DNA of 64,000 bases from Avena insularis (GCA_023614405.1 JAJUPC010000040.1:558001-622000); one strand, 5' to 3'. Counted from the stretch's first letter, positions 11,361 through 22,056 are shown. The notes: generated from the sequence alone by a model not told the origin. Translations and numbers: made by a program.

Positions 11361-12602
11361 TCATTAGTCCCAGTTTTAATTTTAATAGTGGGCTCAAATA
11401 TATCATGTAGCTTAACAGGAAATTTTCAGCAATTTTCTTATATTCTTCTTCAAGATCACGTACCTTTATTGCTACCTGATTAACGAAGTGCTGATACATG
11501 GCTTCCTCATTTCCTTCACTTACCGAAATCTTGACATTGATCATTTTTACAAGATCTTCAACTGTGTAGTTTGGTGAAGGAGCATTGCTATAATCAAGTT
11601 CTTCGGGGTCCTCCCTTTGAATTCTTATCATCTTAAGGTCTTCAACTGGATGGGGCTCAGTTTTACCTGCAAATTTTGCTAGAATGAGAGTTTGACTCTT
11701 GGCTATCTTACCTAGCTGTGCCTCAACGACCCTTGTTCTCTCTTGGAGGGCGTGCAAATTATTTCTCAATCTAATAGCTTGGTTATATAATTTACCAAGC
11801 ATAGCATCATTATTCTCCATAATTTTGACTAGAATATTGTTTTGTTCATTTTGCGAGTCCATAAAATCTTTAAGAGTTTCTTGGAGATTAGTATTACTTG
11901 ATGCCATATTATTATTAGAGCTACCTGTTGGACTAGAGTAATGTTTCTAAAAGTTTGGATTGTAATTCTTCTTCCAAGCAGGGTTATAATCATTACGAGC
12001 TATGAAGTCTACTTCTTCAATACTTGGTTCGGGAGTAGTTCTTACCAGAGTTTCCTTACCTTTAACGACTAAAATGATCTCATCCAACTTAGCATTGAGG
12101 TATTCATTCTCTTGAGGTGTGACGGAGTTCACCTTTTTTGTATTTGATCTTTCCACATGCCATTGGGCATGGTTGTCTTGCATATTGTATGGCAGCTACT
12201 TTGCTTCTGTAATTTGGTTGCCCATATATGTTCCTCCAGCTGCAGTATCTAGCATAGACTTAGAAACAGGGTTAAGAGAATTATAAAATAAATGGAGAAT
12301 TCACCAATCTTCCATCCCATGGCTGGGAAAATTTCTCATGCATTCTTTCATTCTCTCCCATGCAAGCGCTAGTGGCTCATGCTCTTCCTTTCTAAAACCA
12401 TTAATATTTGATCTGATTTGTATAGTCTTTGCAGGTGGAAAGAATTTAGTCATAAATAAAGAAGTACATTCCACCCATAATGCAATAGTATTTCTAGGCA
12501 AAGATAGCAACCATTCTTTTGCTCTTCCTCTAAGAGAGAAAGGAAATAAATGCAACTTAACCGCATCGGGGTCAACATCTTTAATGCGCATCGGGGCCAT
12601 AT
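11356..12602 (-). pseudogene. gag: Element B gag, 5'-truncated
   Basis: Minus-strand Athila-type Gag in three pieces. The first (12,602-12,301) starts inside the capsid domain at the junction with A and holds LHLFPFSLRGRAKEWLLSLP and FMTKFFPPAKT, the hallmark of Athila gag. The second (12,183-11,947) and third (11,907-11,356) pieces carry a coiled-coil-rich tail with LHALQERTRVVEAQLGKIAK and the acidic segment preceding the protease. Pieces are separated by stops. The N-terminus is missing, because the sequence left of residue MAPMRIKDVD changes to that of element A. The plus-strand frames opposite it are shadows. Confidence 0.8.
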
Positions 12603-13065
12603 GATCGTTTCGTGCAACATAATGGCCGAGCCAATACATATCACTTGGAGTTCAAGGATAGAAAAATCAATCTACTACCGATGTCACCACAGGATATTGT
12701 TAATGAATCTTGTCATAAAACTGAAATTAATCTAGAGGATGCACATGCATTAGATAGGCAAGCAAATGTAACAGATGTGAGTGATATAACGAAAAGTGAG
12801 AGAGTGCCCAATTTACTCATATTATCCACCAAAGAAGACATGAGAGAATTTAGTGAGGATCCTATAGCCATACCTCTTGTGCTCATGTACAAGGGTGAGG
12901 TTTTGGTTTCTAACGACATGACCCCTGTTTGTCTTGGTGTTTCTATTGTGTTACAGGAATCAACAACGTATTTCCAGATGAGGTACCTGCTGGATTTCCA
13001 CCATTGCGAGGTATTGAGCATCAAATTGACTTGATTCCTGGAGCGCCTTTGCCCAACCATGCACT
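12603..13065 (+). pseudogene. Element A protease-RT linker, resumed after B
   Basis: Plus-strand reading resumes in A with HNGRANTYHLEFKDRKINLL, the segment that normally follows the protease LLLGRPW motif, and continues through an acidic, poorly conserved linker to the RT start motif VFPDEVPAGFPPLRGIEH (about 12,965-13,020). The frame shifts at about 12,955 where LQE joins the FPDE motif. Confidence 0.75.
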
Positions 13066-13795
13066 ATCGCACAAACCCCGAAGAGACAAAGAAAATTCAG
13101 AAACAAGTACAAGCGCTTCTCCACAAAGGGTATATCCATATAAGTTTAAGCCCTTGAGTTGTTCCTGTTATTTTAGTCCCTAAGAAAGATGGTACATGGC
13201 GCATGTGTGTAGATTATAGAGATATAAATAACATCACTATTCGATATCGTCATCCCATTCCTCGTTTGGAAGATATGTTAAATGAATTGAGTGGTGCTGT
13301 TGTTTTCTCTAAAATTGATTTACATAGTGGATATCATCAAATTAGGATGAAATAAGGGGATGAATGGAACACTGCCTTTAATACTAATTTTTATTTATAT
13401 GAGTGGTTAGTAATGCCTTTTGGTTTAACTAATGCAACTAGTACTTTTATAAGATTAATGGACCATGTCTTAAGGAATTTTATTGGAAAAATTGTGGTTG
13501 TGTATTTTGATGACATATTAATCTACATCCTCAGTGAACATGAACATAGTGATCATATTAGACAAGTATTGCAAGTGTTACATGATGATCAACTATATGG
13601 TAATCTTGAAAAGTGTACATTTTACAAAGATATGGTCATATTTCTGGGTTATGTTGTCACTAAACATGGAGTTGAGGTTGATTCATCTAAAATTGAAGCT
13701 ATTCAAAATTGTCCTACTCCCATGAATGTTAGTCAAGTACGGATTTTTCACGGTCTCACTGGTTTCTATAGCGTTTTGTGAAAGACTTTAGTACT
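13020..13795 (+). pseudogene. Element A reverse transcriptase
   Basis: Ty3/gypsy reverse transcriptase, which copies element RNA into DNA. Motifs in order: IEHQIDLIPGAPLPN, a damaged segment at 13,060-13,160, [19 protein letters not shown] (13,180-13,230), [33 protein letters not shown], then TAA at 13,353-13,355 where GDEWNTAF continues, [19 protein letters not shown], and the catalytic YFDD at 13,503-13,514. It closes with [21 protein letters not shown] and [11 protein letters not shown]. The stop and two frame changes inactivate it. Confidence 0.9.
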
Positions 13796-14311
13796 ATTGT
13801 TGTATCTTTAAATGAACTAACTAAGAAGGGTGTACCTTTTGAGTGGGGCATATCCCTAGATCATGCATTTGATGAACTGAAATGATTATTAACTTCTGCA
13901 CTGTTGCTTGCACTACAAGATTTTTCTAAGCAATTTGAGATTGAATGTGATGCTAGTGGCATAAGAATTGGTGGTGTGTTGAGTCAAGACGGTCGTCCAA
14001 TTGAATATTTTTCTCAAAAATTATCTGGTGCAAAGTTAAACTATCCCGTCGATAATAAATAATTGTATGCGCTTGTTAGAGTTCTTGTGGTTTGGCAACA
14101 TTATTTGTGGCCAAAGGAATTTATCATACATTCTGATCATGAGGCATTGAAATATCGGAAAGCTCAATCTAACTTGCATAGGCATCTTGCTGAGTGGGAT
14201 GAGTTCATTGAGTCTTTTCCATACATTATCAAACATAAGAAGGGAAAATATAATATTGTTGTTGATGTTCTATCTAGGAAGAACATGTTGTTAACACAAT
14301 TGGATATCTAA
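13796..14311 (+). pseudogene. Element A RNase H
   Basis: RNase H domain that removes the RNA template. Visible motifs are the linker KKGVPFEW, IECDASGIRIGGVLSQDG with the first catalytic Asp, YFSQKLSGAKLNYPVDNK followed by a stop, [27 protein letters not shown] with the catalytic Asp, and VDVLSRK (usually ADALSRR). In-frame stops lie at about 13,780, 13,883 and 14,059. Confidence 0.85.
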
Positions 14312-15578
14312 GTTCCTGGTTTGGAGAGTTTATGTGATTTCTATGCAACTGATCATGATTTTGCTGAACCATATCATTTGTGTGCTCTTGGGAAGGCATG
14401 GGATAAATTTAACATCCATGATGGGTATTTGTTTCGTGCTAACAAATTATATGTTCTAGAGTTGTCGGTTCGTTTGTTGTTGCTATAGGAATCACATGCT
14501 GGAGGTTTGATGGGTCACTTTGGTCGTGAGAAGACACTACTCATGCTCGCTGATCACTTTTACTGGCCTAAGATGAGGCGTGACATGGACAGGTTTGTCA
14601 AGAGATGCATTACTTGCAACAAGTCGAAGTCCAAACTGAAGCCTCACGGTTTGTATACGCCATTACATGCATCTACTACACCATAGGAAGATATAAGCAT
14701 GGATTTTGTATTAGGTTTGCCTAGAAATAAAGCATGCCATGATTTAATTTTTGTGGTAGTGGATAGATTCTCTAAGATGTCACACTTCATTGCCTGCCAC
14801 AAAAGCGACGATGTGTCGCATATTACTAACTTGTTTTTTAGGGATATCGTGCGTCTACATGGAGTACCCAAGACGATTGTTTCTGATAGGGATGTGATGT
14901 TCATGAGATAATTCTGGAAGACACTTTGGGGAAAGCTAGGGACGAAGTTACTATTCAACACAACTTGTCATCCCCAAACAGATGGTCAAACGGAGGTGGT
15001 GAACCGAACACTATCGACATTGCTGCGAACTATGATCAAGAAGAATCTTACTGAATGGGAGGAGTGTTTGCCGCATGTGGAGTTTTCATATAAAAGGGCA
15101 GTCCACTCTACCACACGGATTTTTCATTTTGAGGTGGTCTATGGTTTCAAAACCATTACGCCACTTGATTTGCTCTCTCTTCCTATACAAGAGAGATTTA
15201 ACATGGAAGCATCAAAGAGAGCATATTTTGTGAGGAAGATACATACAAAGACTAAAGAGGATATTGATAAGAAGGGCAAGAAGAATGCTGAACGAGCTAA
15301 CAAAAAGAAAACGTAGGTGTTGTTTAAGCCTGGAGATATGGTTTGGGTACACTTTCGCACAGACAGATTTCTAGAGTTGGGTAAATCTAACTTACTTCCA
15401 CGCGGTGCTGGTCCTTATGAAGTGATTACTAAGACAAATGATAATGCCTACAAGATAAATATTCCTCGAGATGTGTTTGGAGGTGTGAGTGGTAGTTTCA
15501 ATGTTGCTGGTTTGACACCTTATGATGGAGAAGATCTTGGAGCGTCGAGGTCGACGCCTTTTGAAGGGGGGGAGGAGA
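14312..15578 (+). pseudogene. Element A integrase
   Basis: Integrase joins the DNA copy to the host genome. The zinc-binding H-H-C-C region is at 14,490-14,640 (ESHAGGLMGHF ... CITCNKSKSK). The catalytic core keeps all three acidic residues: [10 protein letters not shown] (about 14,700), [10 protein letters not shown] (about 14,885) and GQTEVVNRTL (about 14,990). A TAA at 14,909-14,911 lies between the second and third. The C-terminal part has PGDMVWVHFRTDRF, LLPRGAGPYEVI and FNVAGLTPYDG. No clear chromodomain is seen. A TAG at about 15,314 and the change of frame at about 15,575 also break it. Confidence 0.9.
15562..15578 (+). other. Polypurine tract of element A
   Basis: The purine run TGAAGGGGGGGAGGAGA lies immediately before the right LTR start TGATGAGGACATCC. 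It primes plus-strand DNA synthesis and confirms the orientation. Confidence 0.85.
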
Positions 15579-16638
15579 TGATGAGGACATCCCTACTGAT
15601 TTGCTATCTCCAACTCCTAATGAAGTTGTCGATGTCGCTGCAAGGACCAAGTCCAACGAGATCGGGATTGGACCGATTACTCGGGCTCGTGCCAAGCTAC
15701 TTGAACAACAGGTGAATTCACTCCTAAATGAATCTAGTGTTTTTATTGATGAGAATTTTATACTGCCTAAGTCTATGCATTTATGTATGATCAAATTCAT
15801 TGAGGAAGCAAGCATGGATCAAGGAGGAGAAGGACTACAAGAGAAGCCCAACATGATGATCTCCTAAGGATGCGAGGGAGGAGCGGGAGGAAGGCGCAAT
15901 AGAATATCATCATGAAGAAAGCAAGAGTTCCTGCAAGAACCGGATTGTCCGGCCAGATCACCGCGGACTGTCCGGCCTAACTGAGAAGCGACGAGGTGGC
16001 AACCGTTCTGTGTGCCACATCAGACACTACCTGGACACCACCCAGAAACTGTGAAGTTTCTGGCCGGACTGGACTATCTGGCTCACTCCACCAGGAGTGT
16101 CTTGCCCGACCGGAATGTCCGGGCGACATCAGCCGGAATGTCTACCCGCCGCCGAATTGTGGTCCGAGTCGGCATGTATCAGTTTGAGTCATACATGTCT
16201 TAGTTTCAGTTTCTGGCCGCCCCAGCCACCCTTATAAGCCCTGGGACGCCCCATAGTTGAGTTTAGACCATGTTTAAAGTAAACCCTAGTTCTTGTGTTG
16301 CTAAGTGCAAACCCTAGAATCCCCCACACTAATTCATATTGATCTGGTGTGTTTGTTACTATCAATCAAGTGTGATTAGTTGCTCCATTGGGATTTAGCC
16401 AATTGCAAGTTTTGTGTGACCTGTTATTCCATTGGGAATTAGAAGATTTCAATACCGTTTCGTGGTCAGCGGCTACGTGCGCAAGTGTGTGAAGTTACGA
16501 ATATCTAAAAGGATCGAGAGCTATTGCATTGGCATCAAGGATTGATCGAGAGGTTCGTGAGCATCATACAATTTATCTACACCAACTATCATCATCTACC
16601 ACCCTCGCTTACTGAGAAGATTGGGCCACCCCATATTA
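15579..16638 (+). repeat. 3' LTR of element A, with pol C-terminal tail read through it
   Basis: 1,060 bases, matching the left LTR with scattered substitutions. The first about 290 bases continue the polyprotein: an open frame ending at 15,867 holds LLSPTPNEVVDVAA, GPITRARAKLLEQQVNSLLN and MCLIKF-like residues (seen as HLCMIKFIEEASM). A basic tail of the type GPITRARAK at the pol terminus inside the LTR is known from several grass Ty3/gypsy families. TATA-like CTTATAAGCC is at 16,231-16,240. Confidence 0.9.
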
Positions 16639-17160
16639 ACTTGGGCTATCCCTGGTGGTAATATGCTCAAGGACGGTAGCGAGCGTGCGTCCTGGCAGGA
16701 TCCACCACAAGCGTCGTCCTACAACGTTGTTCCTCTCCGACGTTGGGCCTCCTCCCTCGTGGTCGGACAGTTCTTGGTTCTGTCGCTCGGCGAAGAAATT
16801 CTCGTAGTAGGCGAGATTGCCAGGGTCCTCAGCGAGCTTTGGATCTTCCATGGCAGCGATGGCTGCCTAGATATCGGTCGTGCCCCTCTGGCATGGGCAC
16901 GCCGCCTGTGCTGAGATTCTATGTCGGCGGGCACCAAAAGTCTGGCGGTGCCGGGTAGCCGGCATCGTGGAGCATTTGTGCCTTCCACGGCTGTACAGAG
17001 TACCGGCCAAAGCCGTTCGCCGCCGCAGGGTCACTCGAGAAGCGCTCGGCCATTGCTGCCGCAAAACTGTTCTTGTCATCATCGGGGGGGGGGGGGGGGG
17101 GTTGGTTGGTGGGAAATGGAGGTGTGAGAGGCAGTGTGCTCTAGGAGATGGCGAATGCCG
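16639..17160 (-). pseudogene. N-terminal half of degenerate grass repeat-associated gene
   Basis: Minus-strand reading. A start region near 17,090-17,045 (MMTRTVL or, in frame with the rest, MAERFSSDP) leads to GFGRYSVQPWKAQMLHDAGY and PAPPDFWCPP, then a stop, then MEDPKLAEDPGNLAYYENFF (16,851 onward), ending PGRTLATVLEHITT at about 16,650, where element A begins. From memory this pattern belongs to a family of uncharacterised GC-rich proteins spread through grass genomes, possibly carried by transposons. The C-terminal half is at 107-832. A stop and a frame change show it is not functional. The plus-strand frames here are shadows. Confidence 0.45.
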
Positions 17161-17170
17161 ACATTTATAG
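17161..17170 (-). promoter_or_regulatory. TATA-like box of the split gene
   Basis: CTATAAATGT on the minus strand, about 70-110 bases upstream of the first possible start codons, with a pyrimidine-rich leader between. A homopolymer run of about 17 G (plus strand, about 17,085-17,101) lies in that leader. Confidence 0.4.
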
Positions 17171-17936
17171 CCGAAAGAGGAAAGGGCGGCAAGGCGTCAT
17201 GGGTGTAGTAGCACGGGCAGGAAAAGTGGAAACAGTGGGAAGGTGGGAGAGCAGTGGCGCGCCATTATGGCGACGCATGGCCGACAAGACGGGCGGTTAT
17301 TGCCCGGATGTCCGTTCTGGGAGCCGAGGCGACGGATGAGGATGACTTGAATTCACACATTGACAGGGCAGAGCCACCAACGTAGGGGGTTTTCTCCGAT
17401 TTTGCATCATCTGGCGTTCCCAAGTGGTTCCGAGCGTCCCGCGTTTAGCCTGAGAACCCCCGATATAATTTGGGTCTAATCCGACGTAAAGTGAACGGCT
17501 GAGAACGTGGTTAAGGAAATTTTCGCCATTCGAATGAAAAAATCAACATAAAAAGACCCTTCTGATAATGCTAACGGAGATGCTCTTAGAAAAATCGGAA
17601 GGGAGACAAGAAAAAAATGAGAAGCGGGCGACGGTGCAAGTCGCACTAGCACTAGAGGCCCGAAGTGACTTTCCTGCTCGTTGCTCGCCAAGAAAGCAAT
17701 TATTTTCCTCGTCTCTTTGAGTAAAACTAGATTTAGGGGTACTGCCCAAGAGACCCTTTGATATTGGCACTAATTTCATTTGCGTGTTAATAAGTTGATA
17801 AAAACAGAGCGAAGGAAAAATATTGTTGTGCAACTGTCATAAAAAACATCCTATATTGAGAAGCAAGTAGTGAGTTATTATCATAGTTTTGTTGTGAATA
17901 ATATTAAAAGAAATTGATACCTGACTTTCGCTGGAT
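17171..17936. other. Unassigned spacer
   Basis: GC-rich up to about 17,340, then AT-rich. A 96-codon minus frame (17,543-17,833) has no recognisable domain. I see no element ends in it. Confidence 0.3.
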
Positions 17937-19861
17937 CATGTTAACTCACACTCGATAGACATCCTGGTGGTGCATTGGTTGACGAATGGCCTAGTATGCC
18001 TTGCCTATGATTTTATAAGGGCAGTGGGTCACATGTAAGGGCTTCAGGAGCCGTTCTCACATTTTTTTAATTTTAGATTTTGTTTGGTGCTGCCCAAAAA
18101 AAGGGTGAAACCCACAAGCGGCCGCGGCAACGTGACGGTCGGTGCAATCTTGGACCCAGGCATGCATCCAGCCTAGGTACCCCATGGGGCACTCTAAACC
18201 ATTTTTTCCTCAAAATTGAGTGTCTTATAGGGTACATACAATTAGAAACCGTATTTACCGGGCCATAACTCAAAAAATATAATATATGCTTGCACCACGA
18301 GATAAATACCCACCTCCCGGGAATGGCCATGCACCATGGTGTATCATGCGTGGAAATTGCCTCGGGCCCACAGGCACGCCTTAATCTTGCACCTCCTTTG
18401 GGAAAAACACCGATTTTCGGGTTCAGAAAATGGAAAGTCGAGATTTATCCAAAGCACCACGAAATCTCTAATTGGAAAAGTTTCTTGCGATGCCGAGAGG
18501 GAGCTAGTCCATGGAGTGGTTCCATGTTCTAGGCAGCAAGGGGGGAATCTAGGATTGGAATCCATGTTAACTCACACTCGATAGACATCCTGGTGGTGCC
18601 TTGGGTGCCAAAGGACCTGATATGCCTTGCCTATGATTTTATGAGGGCAGTGGGTCACATGCAATGGCTCCAGGAGCCGTTTTCATGTTTTTTTGTTTTT
18701 TTAGATTTTATTTGGTGCTTCCCAAAAAAACGGCAATACCCGCCGGCGGCCGCGGCAACTGACGGTCGGTGCAATCTTGGACCCACTCATGCATCCAGCC
18801 TAGGTATCCCATGGGGCACCCCGAACCAGTTTTCCCTAAAAACTGATTTTGTCTTATAGGGTACATATAATTAGAAACCGCATTTACCGAGCCGTAACCC
18901 CAAAAATACAGTATATGCTTGCACCACGAGATAAATATCCACCTCCCGGGAATGACCATGCACCATGGTGTAGCATGCGTGGAAATTGCCTCGGGCCCAT
19001 GGGCGCGCCCTAATCTTACACCTCCTTTGGGAAAACGCCGGTTTTTCGGGTTCAGAAAATGGAAAGTCACGATCTCTTCAAAGCACCACGAAATCTCTAG
19101 TTGGATAAGTCGCTTGCGATGCCGATAGGGAGCTAGGTGCCGGGTTTGGGATCAATCCATGGAGTGGTTCCATGTTCTGGGCAGCGAGGGGGGGAAATCT
19201 AGGGTTGGTAGCATGTTAACTCACACTCGATAGACATCCTGGTGGTGCCTTGGATGCCAAAGGAACTGGTATGCCTTGCCTATGATTTTATGAGGGCAGT
19301 GGGTCACATGCAAGGGCTACAGGAGCCGTTTTCATGTTTTTTATTTTGTTTGGTGCTGCCAAAAAAACAGCGAAACCCGCCGGCGGCCGCGGCAACACGA
19401 CGGCCGGTGCAATCTTGGACCCAGGCATGCATCCAGCCTAGGTACCCCATGGGGCACCCAACCATTTTTCCCTGTAAATTGAGAGTGTCTTATAGGGTAC
19501 ATACAGTTAGAAACCGCATTTACCGGGTTGTAACTCAAAAAAATATAGAATATGCTTGCACCACGAGATAAATACCCACCTCCCGGGAATGGCCATGCAC
19601 CATGGTGTAGCATGCGTGGAAATTGCCTCGGGCCCATGGGCGCTCCCTAATCTTGCACCTCCTTTGGGAAATGCCGGTTTTTTGGGTTCAGAAAATGGAA
19701 AGTCGAGATTTCTCCAAAGCACCACGAAATATCTAGTTGGGGAAGTCATTTGCGATGTCTAGAGGGAGCTAGGTGCCGGGTTTGGGCTCAATCCATGGAG
19801 TGGTTCCATGTTTTGAGCAACGAGGGGGGGGGGATATAGGGTTGGAAGCCATGTTAACTCA
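17937..19861. repeat. Three-unit tandem repeat, units of about 626, 649 and 638 bases
   Basis: Units begin with CATGTTAACTCACACTCG at 17,937, 18,563 and 19,212; a fourth start, CATGTTAACTCA, is seen at 19,850 and then breaks off into unrelated sequence. Units match along their length with small indels and substitutions. Each contains a palindrome-like CCATGCACCATGG block, a GCGGCCGCGGCAAC block and a short frame starting MHHEIN (18,290; 18,919; 19,556) whose end differs between units through frameshifts. I do not recognise the unit and do not regard the frames as proven genes. Unequal exchange of a duplicated segment is the simplest explanation. Confidence 0.85.
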
Positions 19862-20119
19862 GATTTTCCCTCTATGCTAGTCATGAATACTCAGAAAAGC
19901 CCTTACTATAGCTCACGTAGAAACTAACACACTCTGATTGGTCAGACAGTTGTCACGCGGATCATGTCAGCCAACCGTTGATCCTCTTTGATCTAACAGC
20001 CACACGAAATTGTTATAGTAGCAACATCCAAGTATTATTACACACGACATGGTAGTTACAACAATTACAATGCAGGACATGGCAATTAAATAAGTAATAA
20101 CAATACTAACAACAGAACA
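19862..20119. other. Unassigned AT-rich spacer
   Basis: No coding or element end recognised. The minus-strand pseudogene to the right ends in it. Confidence 0.3.
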
Positions 20120-20740
20120 TTACTCGTCGTCGTTGTCGTCATCGTTGTCCTCATCGTCATCGCCGTTGGTGGCAGCGGTAGTGTCCTCTGATGACTCGTC
20201 GGCAACTCCCTCCTCGTATATACGCGACCTCTCCTTGTCGGAGTCCTTGTCCTCCTCCTCGTAGTCCCACGGGTCGACGTCACTCTCCTCCGCTTCTGCC
20301 TCCAACTGTTCCATGAACGCCTCCTTGTTTCCCGAGACGGAGTCGTCCTTGTCGCTGGCTCCTCTATTCCTCCTGCCCTTTTTCATGGTGGTCTCACATG
20401 CTTTCCTCCATCTTAGCTGCTGCTTGGCGCTCCTCCATCTCTGCCAGTGCAACGCGCTTCTCGGGTGCGGTGAGTACGACAAGCTTCGACATCATGGTGT
20501 CCTCGAGCGCCGATGTCGATGGATCCAGGCGCGGTTGGACACGTCGTGGTGCCTCAGATGGCTGCCAGCGGGCACGAACGATGCCGCGACGTCAGCCAAC
20601 AGCAAGGATCTGCCACTGCCATGGCATGGTTCCATGCTGTGCGAGGAAGTTGTTCATAAATGCGCAATGGCGGGTACGCAGAGTTGGGTGCCAATCCTAT
20701 TAGGGGCGCCAGGAGCATCTCATAGTCTAGTCACGTAAAA
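20120..20740 (-). pseudogene. Broken minus-strand gene with an acidic C-terminal tail
   Basis: Three pieces read on the minus strand. The first (about 20,700-20,600) reads YAHFMNNFLAQHGTMPW, the second (about 20,500-20,400) reads KLVVLTAPEKRVALAEMEER and AAAKMEES, a charged helical stretch, and the third (20,380-20,120) reads KKGRRNRGASDKDD, then EAEAEESDVDPWDYEEEDKD and ends in a D/N/E run just before a TAA. Pieces are joined only by frame changes and a TGA, so the gene is dead. I do not recognise the family; a repeat-associated nuclear protein is possible because of the KKGRRNR segment beside a long acidic tail. Confidence 0.4.
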
Positions 20741-21560
20741 ATTGAGCTACATCGTAAAATATCTACGTACTGGGAGTGTTTTCACGTAACAAACCACAAA
20801 ATGCGCCGTGTGGCAGCGTCGGGAAGTGTCCAGTGCGTGCCTGTCAACGTGGAGTTGAACGTTCCAGCATGTTTTGTCCGTGCAGTAGTTGCGTGCGTCA
20901 TGAAAACCCCTTGAGCACGCACGCACGCTGGACGTGCATCCCGTAATTACATCCTCCCTCGTAGTCCCACCCCGGCCCCTTTGTCCACGGGATACTAGGC
21001 GGCATGCGCCGAAGCCCCCACTGAACCGTCCATCTCATTAAAGCCAGTCCAATCGAGTCCCATCATATGGACTTTGGGGTTTTATTCCCTGGTTCTGCCA
21101 GTCACACTTCTTTGAGAAGGAAGCGACATAGGCCATCGATTAACAAATAAACGGTGGATGTAGGTTGAGATACCACCGGAGTAAACGGTGGTCTTGTATA
21201 AGACTGTCCCACGGACTGGACTCTTTGACCATTCTCCTCCGACCATCACTTTATTCTTCCTCCTTGCCCCCACCTTCCTCCATCTGCATTAGCCATGGCT
21301 CCCCGGAGGAGAGGCAGATCGATCATGCGCACGGAGAGAATGGAGATAACTCGCCGCCTTGGACTTCCTACTCAACCAGCTGCTCATCCCCCCCCCCCCC
21401 CGCACAGAGACCCAATCTCTCCTAGCAATGGCGCTGAATGTTCTAGCAGGCCGGGTCTCCTGTCGCTCCCGGTACAGTCTTCTTCTTCTTCTTCTATGTT
21501 TTCTTTTTCTATGTATACTTCTTATTATTCTTATTACTATTCTACATATTCTAGGGCGGC
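20741..21560. other. Flank of element D with a weak candidate first exon
   Basis: Up to about 21,170 I see no coding. A 127-codon plus frame (21,295-21,678) begins at an ATG after a pyrimidine-rich leader, and a second ATG at 21,429 (MALNVLAGRVSC) runs into a possible splice donor, CGGTACAGT. The frames are low-complexity afterwards (Ser/Tyr runs from TTC and TAT repeats, a run of about 13 C at 21,390) and run into the LTR of D, so any gene here would have been cut by D. No domain is recognised. Confidence 0.25.
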
Positions 21561-22055
21561 CGTTGACATGGATATACCCCACGGGTACACGACATTGGTA
21601 TACCTGGTCCAACCCAAGGAAGGCCCATGTAAGGACACACAACCCATGAAGATTTCGGGTGGCCCAAGCCCGTGGTGATTTTGACTCCTTGGAGGACAAG
21701 TCTAGATTAGATAGAATTTCAAAGGGTATCAACCCTAATTTGTAACCGACTCGACCTATCCCGGGACCTGGCCTATCTATATAAAGGCCAGGAGGGTACA
21801 ACGAGAAGGATCTCTCAACTCACCTCATACACACCTCGTGCCAGATTGCATCTACGCACCCCTGTAATCTTCGGTTTCGCCGTAATCAAGATCAGACAAG
21901 CAGGAGTAGGGTTTTCCCTCTAGGGGCCTGAACCTGGGTAAATCTCGTGTCCCTTTGTTGCTTGTCTGTTAACCGTTCCGTGACTTCCAGCATCCCCATC
22001 TTCTCCAAAACCCAAGTCCAAAACAATGGGAATTGACGAGTCGAACCCTCGTCAA
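21561..22055 (+). repeat. 5' LTR of element D
   Basis: 495 bases from CGTTGACATGG (expected TG start changed to CG) to CCCTCGTCA, immediately before the primer site. It has a TATA box TCTATATAAAGG at 21,776-21,787 with transcript-like leader sequence after it. The left end is inferred from the LTR pattern because the partner LTR lies outside the window. Confidence 0.7.
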
Positions 22056-22056
22056 T

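Larger units (their letters stand above)
6087..12602 (-). mobile_element. Element B: truncated Athila-like LTR retrotransposon nested in A
   Basis: Minus-strand insertion containing, in its own order, gag (12,602-11,356), protease (about 11,360-10,890), an Athila-type accessory reading frame (9,654-8,998), a polypurine tract and a 3' LTR (7,317 to about 6,087). The 5' LTR, primer site and start of gag are missing, and the gag is cut where A resumes, so a deletion removed the left end of B together with a few codons of A. There is no reverse transcriptase, RNase H or integrase, so the intact parent was itself probably non-autonomous. Both edges are inferred from where the reading of A stops and restarts; no target duplication is visible. 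Confidence 0.8.
833..16638 (+). mobile_element. Element A: Ty3/gypsy LTR retrotransposon, with nested elements B and C
   Basis: LTR element starting TGATGAGGACATCC. The left LTR is 833-3,453 with solo LTR C inside it; the right LTR is 15,579-16,638. After removing C and its 5-base duplication the left LTR is 1,060 bases, identical in length to the right. A primer site follows at 3,455 and a polypurine tract ends at 15,578. Internal order is gag, protease, reverse transcriptase, RNase H, integrase, as expected for Ty3/gypsy. Element B interrupts the protease/RT junction. The flanking pentamers CCATG (828-832) and ACTTG (16,639-16,643) agree at only three positions, so the target duplication is decayed or was lost. 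The pol reading frame runs on into the right LTR. Stops in gag, protease, RT, RNase H and integrase make it defective. Confidence 0.9.

Noticed and set aside
6087..12602. Complete insertion B with target duplication
   Set aside because: There is no 5' LTR and gag is cut at the border, so it is a truncated remnant.
13020..15578. Pararetrovirus or endogenous virus origin of the RT segments
   Set aside because: Order PR-RT-RNase H-integrase, LTRs, primer sites and polypurine tracts are those of LTR retrotransposons; no movement or coat protein is seen.
833..16643. Clean 5-base target duplication for element A
   Set aside because: CCATG and ACTTG agree at three of five positions only; boundaries rest on LTR identity instead.
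17085..17101. G run as a functional G-quadruplex
   Set aside because: A single homopolymer in a dead gene's leader; could be a sequencing slip and gives no further support.
21289..21801. 170-codon minus frame
   Set aside because: It spans the boundary of the LTR of D and low-complexity runs, so it cannot be an ancestral gene.
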